A stretch of DNA of 64,000 nucleotides from Botrytis cinerea B05.10 (Eukaryota > Ascomycota > Leotiomycetes > Helotiales > Sclerotiniaceae), in the NCBI RefSeq assembly GCF_000143535.2, contig NC_037316.1:2418001-2482000 (forward strand), given 5' to 3'. The notes under the pieces were generated by a model. It did no database searches and was not told where the DNA came from. It saw only the letters and a list, made by a program, of their open reading frames with translations. A program made the translations under genes and the position numbers. Below, in pieces: positions 23,941 to 38,153 of the stretch (positions are counted from its first letter, which is position 1; each line of letters begins with the position of its first letter).

Positions 23941-26077
23941 TACTATGAACTTTCAAAATACGGGTCCATCTTCTGAGAGCTTTTCAATACTACATAGTAC
24001 CTTGAGGTAATAATGATCACGCAAAAGGCCAACGTTAATCGCATATCCTTGAAAATGGGATGGACATACTCAGCTTCCAGAATTCGAAAAAGTCACAAAT
24101 TTGGAGAATTCACGTTACCATACGCTCTTGTTCACGGGTATTGACGGACACTGAGCATACAATTGATCGACAAGAACCAACCGAGTAGGCGGATGGAAGA
24201 TTTGACAATTAAAGTAATCTATTAGTAAAGGGCTAGTATTTTACCATCGAAGCTAGATGAAGTCATTTATTTTTCTGTTCCACGAGCGTTTATCACCTCT
24301 CTCTATATATCCCAATTGGGCGTCAACAGAATGTATGATGCCATAGCCATAAGTCTTATCTCGGATCCCCAAACACCTTCATGTCTTGTAGTTTACTGTG
24401 CTGCAATCATGTTTTACAGAGAAGCTACGTTAAGAAGACAGATCAGGCCGCCAATCAAGTTGAGATATTGAAGAGGGCGACTTGCTGGAAGAGAAATCGT
24501 ATGATGAAGCGATGAGTCCAGCATTGTTTGATTATGGGCTTTTTTTACCGCATACTTGAATTGAGCCTGGATAAATTATCTTCGGGAAGCTGAGGCAAAA
24601 GGTACATCAGAGTCATTAGGATATTCGATACTTTTCTTTGTCGTGAAGGAGTACGATTCCCGCGATGATCGTTGGTTGGATATTTCAAGTAGGTTGTACC
24701 CTCTTCATTTAGTCTGTTGTTCATAAGTCTTGAACTACAAAGAGGATCTTCAATATGGACATGTATCTGTATGCATATATGCAGGCACCTCTGAATTGTG
24801 GTATGAGATTATTCTTGCTTTCTGGATGACTTTGGAAAAGCATAACAGCGTTTATATGGTCACTATTGGTCTTCTCATAAAGCATATTTGAATATGAATT
24901 GACCAGAGTAGTCTCTTCAAGATGTCACGTTGAGGTCCAAAGGTGACATACCTGATGAAATAGTAACCCAGCACCAAAATACCTACTCCAATAGACCGAT
25001 CACAATTTCCAGATTCAAATACACTACCTTTAAGTATTTTAAAGACATAGATCCTTTCGACTATGTTAGCTATTTATCTTGACGGCGGAGAAGATGTTTA
25101 TGGAAGTCAAGGTCCCAGATCCTTGAGAAAAGGTCATTATGGTTGCGCATATGATAGTGCATACTTTTATGTTGAATTATAGCTCTATATTATATCGGGG
25201 CTTTGGGATGACTTGGGTATCGCTATGTAATACATAATACTGGATTGTGTTTACTGTTTCTGGGTCTAAAATAAGGACCAAGTGGTCTCTTGTCGAAGAT
25301 TGAACGAAGTTGTGTGAATCGACGTCTTTTATGATTCCCGTCCCGGAATACATCCACGATTGAAATATTGACTCTGACTCTCGCGGCGCCTTTGTAATTC
25401 AATTGCGAATTGACATTTTGTCTGGTGTCCCTAAGCAGAATAAGGGGATGGTGCAACTTTTCATGAAGATTAGTATGCGAATACCAACCTTCGAACAACT
25501 CAACAATCGCACTTGCAACTTAAGTTTTGGTTTACTTCAACATTTCAAAGAAATGAAATCCTCAAAATCCAACTGCCTCTACATCGGCGCCTCACGTAAA
25601 CCAACAATTGCAGCGTAAGAGATCTTATCACATTTTAAATTTCCCTCAATAGCTCCCAACCTAAAGCTATCAATTATGGGCTCTCCTACATCTGTTAATC
25701 ATTCAACCAAAAGTTATCCCAATAAAGAAGTCGAGTCAGAAGAATTACCCAAATGCAACCTAATCGCAAAAACACTGCATAAAATATGCATCCCGAACAA
25801 GGGTTCAATTTAGCCTATCTCGGGCGATGCCTTTTCGGTGTTACATAACCGTATTTCTTGCGATTTCCGGTGTAGCGTATTTGGAATGAGCTGAAGTGAA
25901 GACATGACGTTCTACAGACTGTTAGAATCTACGTGATGTTGCAGGTATAAAGACGCGTCGACCTAAAACTCCCCGAGTTGGATTTCACCATATTTATCGG
26001 TTTCCACCAGTCAGTTACATATAGTTCAATCACGCAGTAAACTTTTCAACGAGTCAATCATACATATTTACCCCGAA
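23941..26077. other. Gene-free spacer before the O-methyltransferase
   Basis: About 2.1 kb of AT-rich sequence. Short frames at 25223-25498 (-) and 25403-25618 (+) have no recognisable product. The end holds the O-methyltransferase promoter. Confidence 0.5.
25946..25952 (+). promoter_or_regulatory. TATA box of the O-methyltransferase gene
   Basis: TATAAAG 126 nt before the ATG, followed at once by ACGCGT, a sequence identical to a cell-cycle (MCB) box; the latter may be coincidental. Confidence 0.45.
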
Positions 26078-27760
26078 ATGGCAAATCCAGAAGCCCAGAA
26101 AATTTTAGAAAATCTGAGTACACTACTATCCGATGCTTCATATGGAAGTTCTTCGAAAAACCAACAAGAAGCTGTGAGGTTGAGTAAGGCGCTTACCGCG
26201 GCGATTGAAGCACCGGAGAATGTTGCCATGGAACTTGCTTTTTCGGTACGTCTGGCTCTTCCTGGGAGGTGTCAAGCTGGAGGTATGAGGGGTATGTGTG
26301 ATGCGAGTCTAATAATTTTGAATGAGATAAAGACGTTCATACCTATGAGCGCACGAATTGCAGTAGATCTAAATCTTTTCGAGCATATTGTTAAATATGA
26401 GCCTGTTAATGTTGTAAAATTGGCAGAGTTGTCGGGTGCGGAAGAGTTGTTGTTAAGTATTTATACACTTTATACATTTGTACACTACATGTCGAGAAAC
26501 GAATAGAACTAACAAGGGATTAGAAAGAATATTGAGACCTCTCTCCTCTACAAATTTCGTCAAGGAAGTGGCCGAGGAGACTTGGGGGGCTACTCCTGTT
26601 ACGAAAGCCATGACGCAGAAGGGTATTGCGGCTGGTCACCGGATGTTGTATGTTTCTCTCCTTTTCTGCCCGCTTTCCCTTTCCCTTCCCATCCTCTACT
26701 AAACACCAAAAATAATCAGATTCGCAACCTCCATGCTAGCCGCTCTCCACGCCCCTCGCTATTTTCTGGAAACAAGCCACACCTCTCCGACAAACCCCCA
26801 CGATGGCCTCATGCAATACGCACACGGAACCAAACTACAAAGTTTCGACTATTTCTGCACCATGCCTGGGAATGTGATTGGAGATTTTAATACTTTTATG
26901 GGGAATACGATGGGGGCGCGGAAATATTGGTTGGATTGGTGGCCGGTGGAGGAGAGAGTTTTTGAAGGGATGAAAGTAGGGAATGAGGAGGAAAACACGC
27001 TGTTGGTAGATGTGGGTGGAGGGAAGGGTCATGATGTGATGGCTTTTAAGCAAAGATTTGGGGGAAGGGGAAAGGGGTTGGGGAGATTGATATTGCAAGA
27101 CCAACCGCATGTTTTGGAGGAGATTGGCAAGGGTGAATTAGGCGAGGGGATAGAGAAGTGTGGATATGATTTTTTTACTGAACAGCCTGTTAAGAGTACT
27201 TACCCCTTCAATTCTTTCTTTCTTACCTTTCTCGATATTTTCAAATTTCTACATTCTCCCCCCATTTTCATCCCCTCGAACTAACACTCCCCCTCGTTCC
27301 ATGAAGACTCTAGAATTTATTTCTACCACCATATTCTCCACGACTGGTCTGACTACAAATGTCTTGAAATCCTACGCGTTCTTAAGAGTGCAATGAAACC
27401 AAATTACTCAAAACTCATCATTCATGAGATGATCGTACCTGAATCCGGGGCATCAACATATCACGCTCTTTTGGATTTGACAATGATGGCTTTTAATAGT
27501 GGGATTGAGAGGACAGGGAAAGAATGGAGGGAGTTACTCGCAAAAGCTGGGTTTGAAGTCATGGGTATTTGGGTCCCTGGGGTAAGTTGAAGTCTTTTGT
27601 AATGCTTTGGCTTAAGGGCGTGAAGAACGGGATCTATTTTATTCGAAAGATATTAGGGCCTTTTTTTTTCTGTTCATCATAAAACCAGTTACTAACGATG
27701 CCATTGAAATAGGATGAACCAGATGCAGATGGGATCATAGAAGCTATTGTTAGAGAGTAG
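26078..27760 (+). CDS. Plant-type SAM-dependent O-methyltransferase
   Basis: Fungal O-methyltransferase of the secondary-metabolite class (O-methyltransferase_2 family); the substrate is probably an aromatic hydroxyl. Exons 26078-26245, 26333-26456, 26524-26647, 26720-27195, 27307-27581 and 27713-27760 (1215 nt, 404 aa), phases consistent. The N-terminal dimerisation region runs through ARIAVDLNLFEHIV (about 63-76) and KRILRPLSSTNFVKEV. The SAM loop LLVDVGGGKGHD centres on Asp236 and the catalytic-type His lies in ILHDWSD (His309), followed by SKLIIHEMIVPE. The first intron (87 nt) keeps frame and could be misread as coding; the domain alignment favours removing it. No backbone synthase or oxidase is adjacent, so this looks like a stand-alone tailoring enzyme. 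The nearest gene is the DUF3425 factor 3.2 kb upstream. Confidence 0.9.
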
Positions 27761-28742
27761 AATTATTCCCCTGTTAAATAGTACATAGATGATTGCATAA
27801 GTGTCACCTATCACTTAGTATTGTCCGTTCACGTCTCTCAATTCAAGAGAGAATATTCACTTTTTTTTATTTTAAATGAGCCACTGAATCGAAGATATAA
27901 CTTCTTGAAAAAGCACCTGGAAGGTTTTCCTTTTCCTTTTCTTCCAAAGTTATCCAACGAGGAACAATCCTCTACGCGATATTAGACAGACACCAAGAAT
28001 TCGTATTGTTGTTTGATCCATTGAGCGGGTCATTTATAAACGGTTAACTCAAGATCTCAACCCCTATTGACAACAAGCGAACTCGAGAAAGGAGAACACA
28101 TCCATAAAAAAGCTGAACTCTCCCACTAATTATGTCTTCATTCTTTTATGATTTATCCTAATTACATCTCTAAGATCGTATTTCGACAAAAACAGACATA
28201 CGCTCTGCATCAGTAAATTGATTTTGTGAGTTATTCCTGCTGACTTGATTCTGAATTAGTTATATCGACTCTATCGATATCACACCAAGAACCCATCTTT
28301 GGGTTGCTAGTGCTTCTTTCTGTCCTATCCATTTCCCTTGAGTTCGCATAAAAAGCAGAGAAGACAATTCAATCTATGTAGCTTCCGCAAATCCAATCCA
28401 GCAGCAGCGCATTAAACATTAATCTGATATCCATTTGGAATTTCCCCAAACATGTCTATCTATCTTCCTTCTTCTGCTCATCCTAAGTTTCAGACTTAGA
28501 GTGGTCATATATTTTAGAATTTGAAGTACGAATTCCGCATGACATAGTACATACTGGAGCATTAGCTTAACATCCTCAATTAGACCATCCAATCATCTTT
28601 TGGGTATTGATCGATATAGTGAATTAATCATTTCATTATGTGAGCATACTATGTATGAAATATAAGCTTTCAACACCGAAAAGTCCTAACGAATCATATT
28701 GTATAGAATGACACAAATGTACTAAATATACTAGACACAGTC

Positions 28743-28845
28743 GGAAGAAGTCATAAACGCCATCGAGGTAATACCAAAATACCAACAACACTAGACATAC
28801 TACACAAATTATGAAGAAGTCATAAACACCATCGATGTAATACCA
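28743..28845 (+). repeat. Imperfect direct duplication, about 68-nt period
   Basis: GAAGAAGTCATAAAC followed by CATCGAGGTAATACCA is repeated about 68 nt later with two or three substitutions. Confidence 0.7.
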
Positions 28846-31800
28846 ACAGTACTCTTTTCGACTTCTCCCATTTCATCGAAAGTTCATTCTCACAACTCTT
28901 TGCATCATCCGATCAATAAGATGCGCATGAAGAGAATGAAATCTTCACTAGAAGAAGTCTTGCCTTTCTTCTCCACATCATTTCACGCACCTTTCACAAT
29001 ACATGGCTCTGCATTCTAGAATCTGCCGCCTGAGAAACACTCCCAATCGAATCACTTACTAGTCTCTGAACAATGTCTTAAATTTGAAGATCTCCCGTTT
29101 CGATTCCTCTTTGCATTCCTCATTCTACTCCGCACATAGATACATATTCTGGGGGTTTTGACTTCTCAGTCGTGGCTTGCTTCGTGGGGTTTTGATATGC
29201 ATAGTACATACATACCTAGTACATACCAGTAGTATACATAAACTCACACATTGTATTTCGACATCTATCATCCAAGAGATATCTCTAGTGCCTCACTGCA
29301 CTGGCAAGTTGCAACACATTGCCAATTCCTCAATGAATCAATCATATAGCAGCGCGCTGTCCGCTCTCTGCTGTCCGAACAAACCATTCCCAAAACTTCT
29401 CCTCGCTTACTTCATATCATAGCACGAAGTGCATTCAGAGTACACCCATACACACACACACACATACATCGCGCGCGTGCGTGCGAGCTGCTCCGCTCCC
29501 ACACATCCAACGCATGAAAATCCTTTCGTCATAATTCTCCACCTCTATCCCTCTAAACCATAATCCCCGTATCCCACCTATCTATCGTCTCTTTCCATAG
29601 ACTCCACCCAGTATTTTCAATTCTCCACCCATTAATTCACTCTACTTCTCTACCCCCAAATTCCCTGTCGTCTCCAAAAAAAAATCCCATGCAGTTTCCA
29701 CATTCTAGAGAGGAATCCACATATATATACTATGTGCATCACATCACATCACTCACACAGACGGAAAAGAAAAACCAGAGAGAAAAAAGTAGAGAAAAAA
29801 AATCCACTTTTCTCCACCCCCATGGGCATCTTGATCGAGAATTAACATTTGCATCGAAGAATCGCACAGACAATCTTGTGGACAACTAATGATCTGCATA
29901 GATTCTCTTTTTTCCCTCTTTCTTGACATGTTTCACATCCTTTTTTAGATCCCTTTTTTTTCTTGATCTTTCAAGGGATTAGATAAATGGGGGATTGACA
30001 TCATATCACTTCAACCTCACTTCACCTCACCTCACCTCATCTCAAACCTCATTTCAAACCTCCCTAGCCCTAACCCAAACTAACCCCATCCCATGTCCTC
30101 CGTAAAATACCCTATCAAATCTCCTTCCCATCCTAGCCTCCTTCTTGCAATCCACAAACACACATCCCAAAGGAGATATTACTCCTCACGAGTTACGGAT
30201 TGCGAATCTTGTTCTCCGTTTCTCTGCCTCATCGTGTTGTGCATGAATGACCGGAATGAAGATGAGAAAGTTGAATCTCACACCGCTTTTTCACAACCTG
30301 GTATGCAATTTTATGAATTTCCATGATGGCTTAAGCAGTATGTCATATTTGTAAGGGTCACTACGGAGTACTGATTAGGGAATGGAGGAAAATAGTAATG
30401 AGATGGATAGATAAGAAGAGAAGATAAGATAAGATAAGATAAGATGAGATAGTGTTTTTTCTTCATCTTTTATAAATCATGAATATAAACGTATGATTAC
30501 TCAATATTTGAGTAGTAGAAGAAGTTAGAGAGTTATATCCATATGATAGATGATATAAATTTAAGTAATGTAACGGAGAGTACCTACATATAGACAGTAT
30601 ACAATAAATAGAATAGAAAGAATACACATTCCTCCCATTCAAGAAACAAACAAAGAGAATCAACACAACAATGAATCTTTATTTCTCCTGTTATTCTCTC
30701 TTTCTATTCTTTCCTATACACGATACTGTCTATTCATACATCTTATTGTCTATCCATTTACACCATATCATGAGCTCTCCAACCACCCCCCCTCCAACCA
30801 TCTCAACACCCCTATCAAACTCTTCATTTCCATTCCTTCTAATCCCCTTTTCTCAATCTCATATCCCAAAGAAAGAAACAAACACTCGAAAGCTCAAATG
30901 ATTTACACACCAATCTATTCACATCTACAAAAATCTATATTGCACCTATAATACACCTACATCCAAATAAATATCAACCTAGCAACCCATTCCCAATTCA
31001 TACACCTCCTAACCCCTCACTTTCTCTTCCTCTCTCACCTCTACTTCCTTTCGATCTCGGATATATCTATATATCATCAGATACCTAACACCTAACACCC
31101 AATACCCAACACTCCAAGCCCAAACCCTAATCCCACCCAAATCTAACCCAACACCATCACCCCCTCTCCTCCTCTCCAATCCCCATCCCCATCCCCATCT
31201 CCAAGCACTCAACTCAAATCCCCAAATCCGATATCCAATATCCGATATCTAAAACACAACATAACATCTATCTAATCCTCAAACCAAAAATATATTTCTC
31301 CCTCCTATCTTCACATCCTCTCCCCTTCCTCTTTCCTCTCCAATATTCATAATCATTCATTCATACATACAAATATCTATCTATCCATTCTGCAACCACC
31401 CCCTCTTCTAATTCTAAGATACTCATACTCATACCTATTCTCATACTCATATTCATACTCCCACATACACAAAAAAAATCAAATTCAAAATCAAACTAAA
31501 TAAAATCTCTATATCCATCTATCAACTAACTAACTCACCTACTTACCTATCAACCAATTTATCTACCCATCTACCCATCTATTAATCCATCTCCCTCACA
31601 CCCCCCTTTCCATTTCCATTTCCATTTCCACAACCTTCTCCTTTCTCCTCTCCTCTCCTCTCCTCTCCCCCCTTCTCCTCTCCCCCCCCCCAACAAAGTA
31701 ATCCCCAATCCCCAATCCCCAATCTCCAAAAAGAAAAAAAAAGAAAAAAAATTCAAACAACTAACCCATCCATCCATCCAAACCACTACCCCATCCAATC

Positions 31801-31900
31801 TCTTCCTCCCTCCCAGCTCTTTCCCTCAGCTCCCTTTTCACTCTCTTCGTCCCGCAAAAGGATTTCCTATCTCCTATCTTCCATCCCCTCTCCTTCTCAT

Positions 31901-31985
31901 AAATCCAAATCCAAATCCAAATCCAAATCCAAATCCAAACCCAAATCCAATCCAATCTAAATCGAACCCCCCCCCCCCCCCCCCC
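31901..31985. repeat. AAATCC hexamer array followed by C19 run
   Basis: Six or more AAATCC units (31901-31938, degenerate to 31953) and then 19 consecutive C at 31967-31985. Confidence 0.9.
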
Positions 31986-32518
31986 TTTATCCTTCTCTCC
32001 ATCCCCAGAAATCCAATCCACTCAACCAAGTTCACCCCTCAACTCCATAACCAACTCACCTACCCCATCCAATCGATCACTTCCCCTTCTCCCCCTCTCT
32101 CTTCCCCCTTCCCCCTTCCCTCTTTACACTTACCCTCTTCTCTCTTCCCACCTACCCCCTCCTTTCATACTCTCATACTCTCATACTCTTTTCCCTCTCC
32201 CCCCCCTCCTTGAATTCTTCCCATTATCTCCCTATCCTCTCCAAAACAACCCCTCCACACTCTCCATCCTCCCCTCCACACACCCTCCAACCTCTCCACA
32301 ACACCCCTCCACCCTCCACAAAAAAACCCCTACTACCCCTCAAAAGTATGACCTCATACGAAAATCTCTTTCTACTTTCATGTAAAACTCCAATCTATCT
32401 CTACCCGGGTATTCCTCAAACACCCGCTTTCTCCATTCATTTATTCTATTCTATTCGTATCTTCTCTTCGCATCTCATCACTATCACACATCTGACATCA
32501 TACCCTCTCACATCAGAT

Positions 32519-32536
32519 CATCATCATCATCATCAT
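32519..32536. repeat. CAT trinucleotide microsatellite
   Basis: Six tandem ATC/CAT units within a G-poor stretch. Confidence 0.8.
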
Positions 32537-33699
32537 GTCACAGTATCACATACATATAAAAATCACCCACAAAACAATCAAATCAATTCATGAATTCATT
32601 CCTTTTCTTTTACAAATTGTGATGGATTTAATCTCATTCATTTATCATCTCAATCTCATATGATCTCTCCTCTCACTTCAACTTTCTCCCTTTGATCTGA
32701 GCCTTTTTTTTTTTTGACTTTTGACTTCTTGATATCATTCCATTCTCTCAATTCATGCACGTATGCATTTATTCCCAATCCTTCGCAATCCAGTCTTTAT
32801 CATCCACCACCTTGCCATTCATGAATTCGCTATGCGGTTTTGCCTCGCCAACGGTCTTCACAATTTCCTCCAAAATAAAAAACAGAAAGAAATGACCATC
32901 ATTTTGTATGCACAAAAAGTATCCCCCCTCCCAAATACCCCCAACCCTTTCCGTATATGCCAGGGTTCCCCTTTCCATTCACCCATCCAATAATAAATAA
33001 ACTTTTATGATTCTCGATTCATCCTCTTGCTTTCTGCTACCCCTTCAGTCCATGCGAGCGGTATGATAGCCAAAGGATCAATCATCTTCATCATTTCTCA
33101 TTCGAGACAACGAAGTGATGATCTCTTTGATATCCCTCAAGCGATCGGAGAAAAAACAATTTACCGACCAATTTCCCAAAGCAAATAAACTCCAAAGTCT
33201 AAGACAACCGGGTCCGTCCGAAAGATTAGAACAGACCGAGACCAATGTGAACCAGTAGTAGGTAGCAGCGCATCGAAAATAAAGGACATGCAAGAAACGA
33301 AAATAACGCAACCACCCAATGAAAAAAATAAGGAACGCTAAAAAGTACAAAAGCAAAATGTTAAAGCAAGTGGATCATAAAAGCATGATCAACTTTCCCT
33401 TCATTCGCATGCTGCCCAAATATCTCCCTTTGCAAAAATGCTAAACAAATATGAATTGAGAACGTCGTATTCGTGAGGAGAGATATATATTAACAGTCGA
33501 GAGGGGAAAAGGTTGATGGAATCATAAAATCACAACTCAATGAAGAGGTGATTGAATTGATCCATCAATGATACAGTGAAGTATCTTTGGAAAGAATTAG
33601 ATTGCCGTTTCATGAGTAGAATTTTCATGATCGTCATCGTAGATAGGGCGTGTTTATCATTTTATTGACTCAATGATTTGAATCATCAAAGAAAATTGT

Positions 33700-36095
33700 T
33701 CAACCTCGAATTGCTGTTGCTGCATGAGCGTCGTTGAAAGAAAAACCACCATGCATGTGGTAAGGATACATCGAAGACGTACCCGAAACAAAGCCTGTCA
33801 TAGGAGCAGGCGATGTAGAACGAGTACCTTGAGGGCTTACTCCAGATTGATGAGGTGAAGGTCGAGTATCAATGTGTGCCATGGTGATTGGTGAGTTACT
33901 AGCAGTAGACTCGGCAGAACCAAAAAGGTAACCATCATCATTGTTTCCATCATATTGACCAGACCTCGCAGTGCCATCTTTCAACTGTGGCGAGTTCTTC
34001 ACTGACCCAAACTATAACACAATATTCAATTAGCTTCAATCCTTTAGTTGGCCCAGTGGTGTTCGTTGGTACGTACGAAGCAATACTTGTCGAGAAGTTC
34101 ATTGTATGATTGTGATGCCAGTACAGGCTTCTCAGTACCAACGGGTCTTGGTGAATCTGTTCCACTGGTGTTTGTCTTTACTGAAGGTAAAGTCTTTGGT
34201 GGGGTGATATTGTTGAAAGTCTTTGGAGCTGACATTGAAAGTGGTGATACTTGTTCATCGTGATCAATGAACTTTCTCGTTTCAGTTATTGGTGCAGGCC
34301 TCTTTGACTTCATTGTAATACCACTCTTATCACCAAGGGAAGAGTTAGCAGCACTAATGGCAGCATTAAGTGAAGCACCAAAGTCATATCTGTGACCAAA
34401 AGCTTGACCACCAGCTGCGTTCGTGTTCATTGATGCTGCACGTCGGCTGCGGTTGTCAGATGTTAAGGTGACGGCAGATTTGACTCCCTTCAATCTTACT
34501 GTATTCGAGTCCCCAAGGTAATCTGCGACAGGCAGTTTGAAGTTGGTATTCAAATATTTCGAATCAAAGTCATTAGAGAAGTCGTCGAAGGTGGCCGTCT
34601 TCTTTGCAGTAGCTGGCGGTGACTTCTTGTTACTTCTCGGTAATGAGTTGGCTGATCTTGATGCTGCTCCTGGTGAGCCTCTCTTTCCATTTTGTGCCTT
34701 TGCCTTCTTTCGGAAATCAATCTGGAAGTTGGTAGAGTTGTTGTTGTCCCAGTACTCCACACCGTTGACACAATACTTTACACAAAAGAACATGGTCTTT
34801 GCTTCAAGGTTTGCTTGGTCAGCAAGTTTGATGTTGAAGTTGAAACGATCACATCCGTCACTATGTTTTGGCTGACGGATGTCATTGTTGTATTCAGCAA
34901 CGACTTCCGATGTGGTCTTCCAGTAATCCAAAGTAAATCTAGCAACAACCATCTTGTTGAAAGCCAAGTTGGTAACAGCGACGGTGCCGATCAAGTTCTT
35001 GTTGTCTGCCGATAAGAAGACTCTCTCGACTCTGATGGGCATGGAAGCTCTGTATGGGGTCATGGGAGGAAAGTTAGAGATGATAATCTCCCATTCGAAT
35101 GGTGGTCCTCGGTTGTTAGAATCATCATCATGACCGAATGGGAACTCTGAATCACTTTCGTATGCCTCAACAGGAGAGGAGCCAGCACTGACAGCGAGAG
35201 GTCGATCGACTTGAAGGAAGTGGCGGACATGTTCAAGATGTGAGTCGAAGTGAACAGCCTTGGAGAATGTAGGTGTACCAGGCATGGATGATGGACGCCT
35301 TCTGGCAGAAGATGGTCGAAGAGCTGGTCGAACGAGTTCTCCGGATTTCTTTCTAAGCATCTGAGGCTTCCTTCTAATCATAGCTTCTTCATCTTCACTC
35401 ATCTCATCGTCAGATCCCGTTGTGGGTGTTTCCGGGGCTGACTGATTGTTGGCGTTGTTTCTAAAGTCGAGGAAGACTGTTTCAGTGCTCGATCTTTGAT
35501 GTTGAAGTTTCCTGGGAGGTTGGGATGTTTCGATGTGCTCCGACGTTGGCTTATCCTTCAGTTCCTTTGCATCCTTGATAGGTAGAAGTGAGATAGCTTG
35601 AGTAAGCCTTTGGATCTCTGACGATGCCCTCTTGGGTGAGCTCTCTCGGTGTTGTTCGATAACTCTAATGGCAGCTTGTAATTCCTCCAGGTTTTCCAAC
35701 TTCCTCCCTCTCAACCCATTATCCTCTTCGTCAGAGTTCTGGGTTGAATCTGGTGGTGACATGACTACTCCGATAGGCATCTTGGTTTCGTCCGTTACAG
35801 GTGGGGGTGATTTTCGAAGACTGCTCGAGGCAATCAAGCTACTATTTGTATCATGGCTGGGACCCTTCTCACCATCTGATGTACCAGGGGGGGTTGGCTC
35901 TAGTGTTGGACCGAAAGCTGTCGACTTAACCGAAGGCGTACGTCTGTGTCTAGTCAGGTAGGAAGTGGATCGTGGCAACTCTGGTCGGGGAGATGGGGTT
36001 GGGTGGTTAAGTTGATATGAAGAGCGTCTCGAGACGGCAGGGGAGTGGGTGGTAGAGGTGGCAGGAGACCGGTGGGAAGGTGGAGTGTAAGGCAT
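33700..36095 (-). CDS. PP1 regulatory subunit with RVxF and CBM21 (Gac1/PPP1R3 type)
   Basis: Glycogen-targeting type subunit of protein phosphatase 1; it would bring PP1 to glycogen synthase. Exons 36095-34077 and 34011-33700, intron 65 nt, 776 aa. The start MPYTPPSHRSP is the first ATG in frame; the frame stays open 20 codons further but only from a TTG. The PP1-docking motif is KAVHF (279-283), followed by DSHLEHVRHFLQVDRPLAV. The CBM21 domain spans about 335-462: WEIIISNFPP, VFLSADNKNLIGTVAV, VVARFTLDYWKT and the carbohydrate-binding loop EYWDNNNSTNFQI. The rest is Ser/Pro-rich and probably disordered. The intron joins DKYCF to FGSVKNSP near the C-terminus. An upstream 5' exon cannot be excluded, since a T-rich stretch ending CCCCAAG precedes the frame. 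The gene lies in a very long repeat-rich non-coding setting. Confidence 0.9.
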
Positions 36096-37754
36096 CCTAC
36101 GACGTGTAAAGATTTGTTGGATAAGCTTGAGTGCTTTCTGGTCTTGCTCTGACAAGATCTTGGGGAGAAAAAAAACTATTCGACTGAAAGATGCGAGGGG
36201 GTGTTTGTCGAAGGTAACAATCCTAGCTTCTGCTTATCATTAAGTATTGAAAAGAAAGTCCAATGAAGCCGTAACAATTGTGGACTGTTGGGTTGGGGCA
36301 AAGTAATGGTCAGCTACATTCTCACTCTTGCATGGGAGAAGTCAAGGAAGAAAAAAAAGAGGATATTGAAGAAACGTGGTATGAATGTATGGATGAAGTG
36401 GAGAGAGTGCATGTGTCATGTAGGTAATTTTTCGCAGACAGATTTGATGCAATCGAACTGGTGCTACTGCGTGGTGATGTTGTTGATATAGGATATGGGA
36501 GGGGGGCTTTCTAGGTGAACTTACATGTTAGAAAATGGGATATTTTCTTCAATACCCCCGGATGGACCCAACGAGAAGACGTCCGGGATTGTGCGAGGCG
36601 TTGGATAAGAAAGAACAAATGCGTATTCCAGCTATGTCGTTCTTGTCTCAATCTGACGGGGCGTTGGGTTTCGATGGATGGAAGCAACGGCTCGAGAGCT
36701 TTTCGTTCCCTTTCCCAAAAAATAAAATGCGGACGATGGGTCGGATTTTGTTGATTGCGTAGAGAAATATTGTCCGGTTTCGGTTCGTAATCCAAGTCAA
36801 GGTCGGTCTAGATAAGGAAAGCGGCGAAGCTTGGATTTCGAGGCGTCAAAAGTTAATTAACTGGGTGTCTCGAATTGGAATGTTGAGTGGCTGTATCGTT
36901 TAAATCTTCTTTCCAAGGTCTCAGATAAAGTCTCAGATGCGATGGATGGAGCCTTTATCAATCCGTTTCTCGCTCGGCGTGAAGAGATGCTGTTGAGGAG
37001 CAGGATGCGGTTTGTAAAGGGAGTGGGAAAGTGGTGTGCTTTTGTGGTATGGGGCGATGGCTATTTGAGGAGGGACGGGACGTAGGGTTATGCCGTGATT
37101 TGCACGGAGATGCTATGCTGGATGGGAATGATGGAATGGACGATCGTGCAAGATTTATTAATGGGACGCAGAAGAATACGAAGGAATCAATCGAGCAATC
37201 AATCCAATGGAGCAAATGGCAAATTGATTATGAGATGATTCATTCAACGTCTTGGTCTTTTTTTTCTTGCTTTCTCGCTCTCTTGGGCTCTGGCGTTTCC
37301 CTGGTGCGACGGTACTCGGGGGTATCTCTGGCGGGCTCGCTCTTTCTCTCCTTCCAGAAAGAAATTAAATTATAACGTGAAGGCTGATGTGATTGATTGA
37401 TTGATTCCTGGGAGAACGGTGAAAGTGGAATCCTCGGAATCCAGTTGGGGGGTGGTGGTGATGGCGATGATGGGTGGAGGAAGGCAATAGATAGAGAGAT
37501 AGAGAGGTGGCAGATGAATGGTAGGTGCTAAGTAGGCAGGATGATGGACTATCTCGTCGAAAAGGCTGGCGTTGGCCTAGATTTGAATTTGACTTGTATG
37601 GGTGGGTTGGTTTGGCTAGATATGTAGGCCGGGAGTAGGGGGATTGGCTGGTGTGGTGGGTAGAGAGTGATGAGTGGATGCGTGGGTGCGTGGGTGCGTG
37701 GGTGAGTGGTGGGCAGGAGAGCGTGTGTGTATGTGTGGAGAGAGAAGATAAAAC

Positions 37755-37787
37755 GGGATGGGATGGATGGGATGGGATGGGGTGGGA
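37755..37787 (+). repeat. GGGAT-type G-tract array, quadruplex-prone
   Basis: Units of GGGAT and GGAT give five runs of three or more G with short loops. Confidence 0.7.
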
Positions 37788-38153
37788 GTGATAACTGAAT
37801 TGGACGAAAGGCTAAGTTGTGGTCAAGACAAGTTAGACAAGTTAGACAAGCAGACGAGTTACAACTAGAGCCAACACCAGAGCCAGCACCAGGGTTAAAA
37901 AAGAAGGCTTCTGGACGCTAACCGATGCGACTAAGCCAGCTTCGAGCTAAACCGTGCAGCGTTGAAGGAGGAGGAGGAGGAGGAGGAGGAGAGGAGGAGG
38001 AGTGGTAATGGTGATGGCAATGGCAATGGCAGTGGTGGTGGTGGTGGTAGTGTAGCACGCAGCCCAGCCTGTAAAAATAATCAGAAACTCAAAAAATGTT
38101 TGTTGAACCAGCCCGGCCAGGATCCCAGTGAGTCGAAACCTTGAACTTGAAGT

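Larger units (their letters stand above)
27761..33699. other. Simple-sequence-rich spacer downstream of PP1-subunit gene
   Basis: About 6 kb with no recognisable gene. From about 29.9 to 33.0 kb the plus strand is strikingly poor in G; several 60-nt rows (starting 31261, 31621, 32101, 32221, 32281) contain no G at all. Open frames here are low-complexity and not credible as proteins. It holds an imperfect duplication at 28743-28845 and the repeats listed separately. Confidence 0.6.

Noticed and set aside
30068..30076. CCCTAACCC, telomere-like
   Set aside because: Only one and a half units inside a C-rich stretch; no array, so not an interstitial telomere.
36096..36155. Twenty extra N-terminal codons on the PP1-subunit gene
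   Set aside because: The extension starts at TTG, not ATG; MPYTPPSHRSP at 36095 is a better start.
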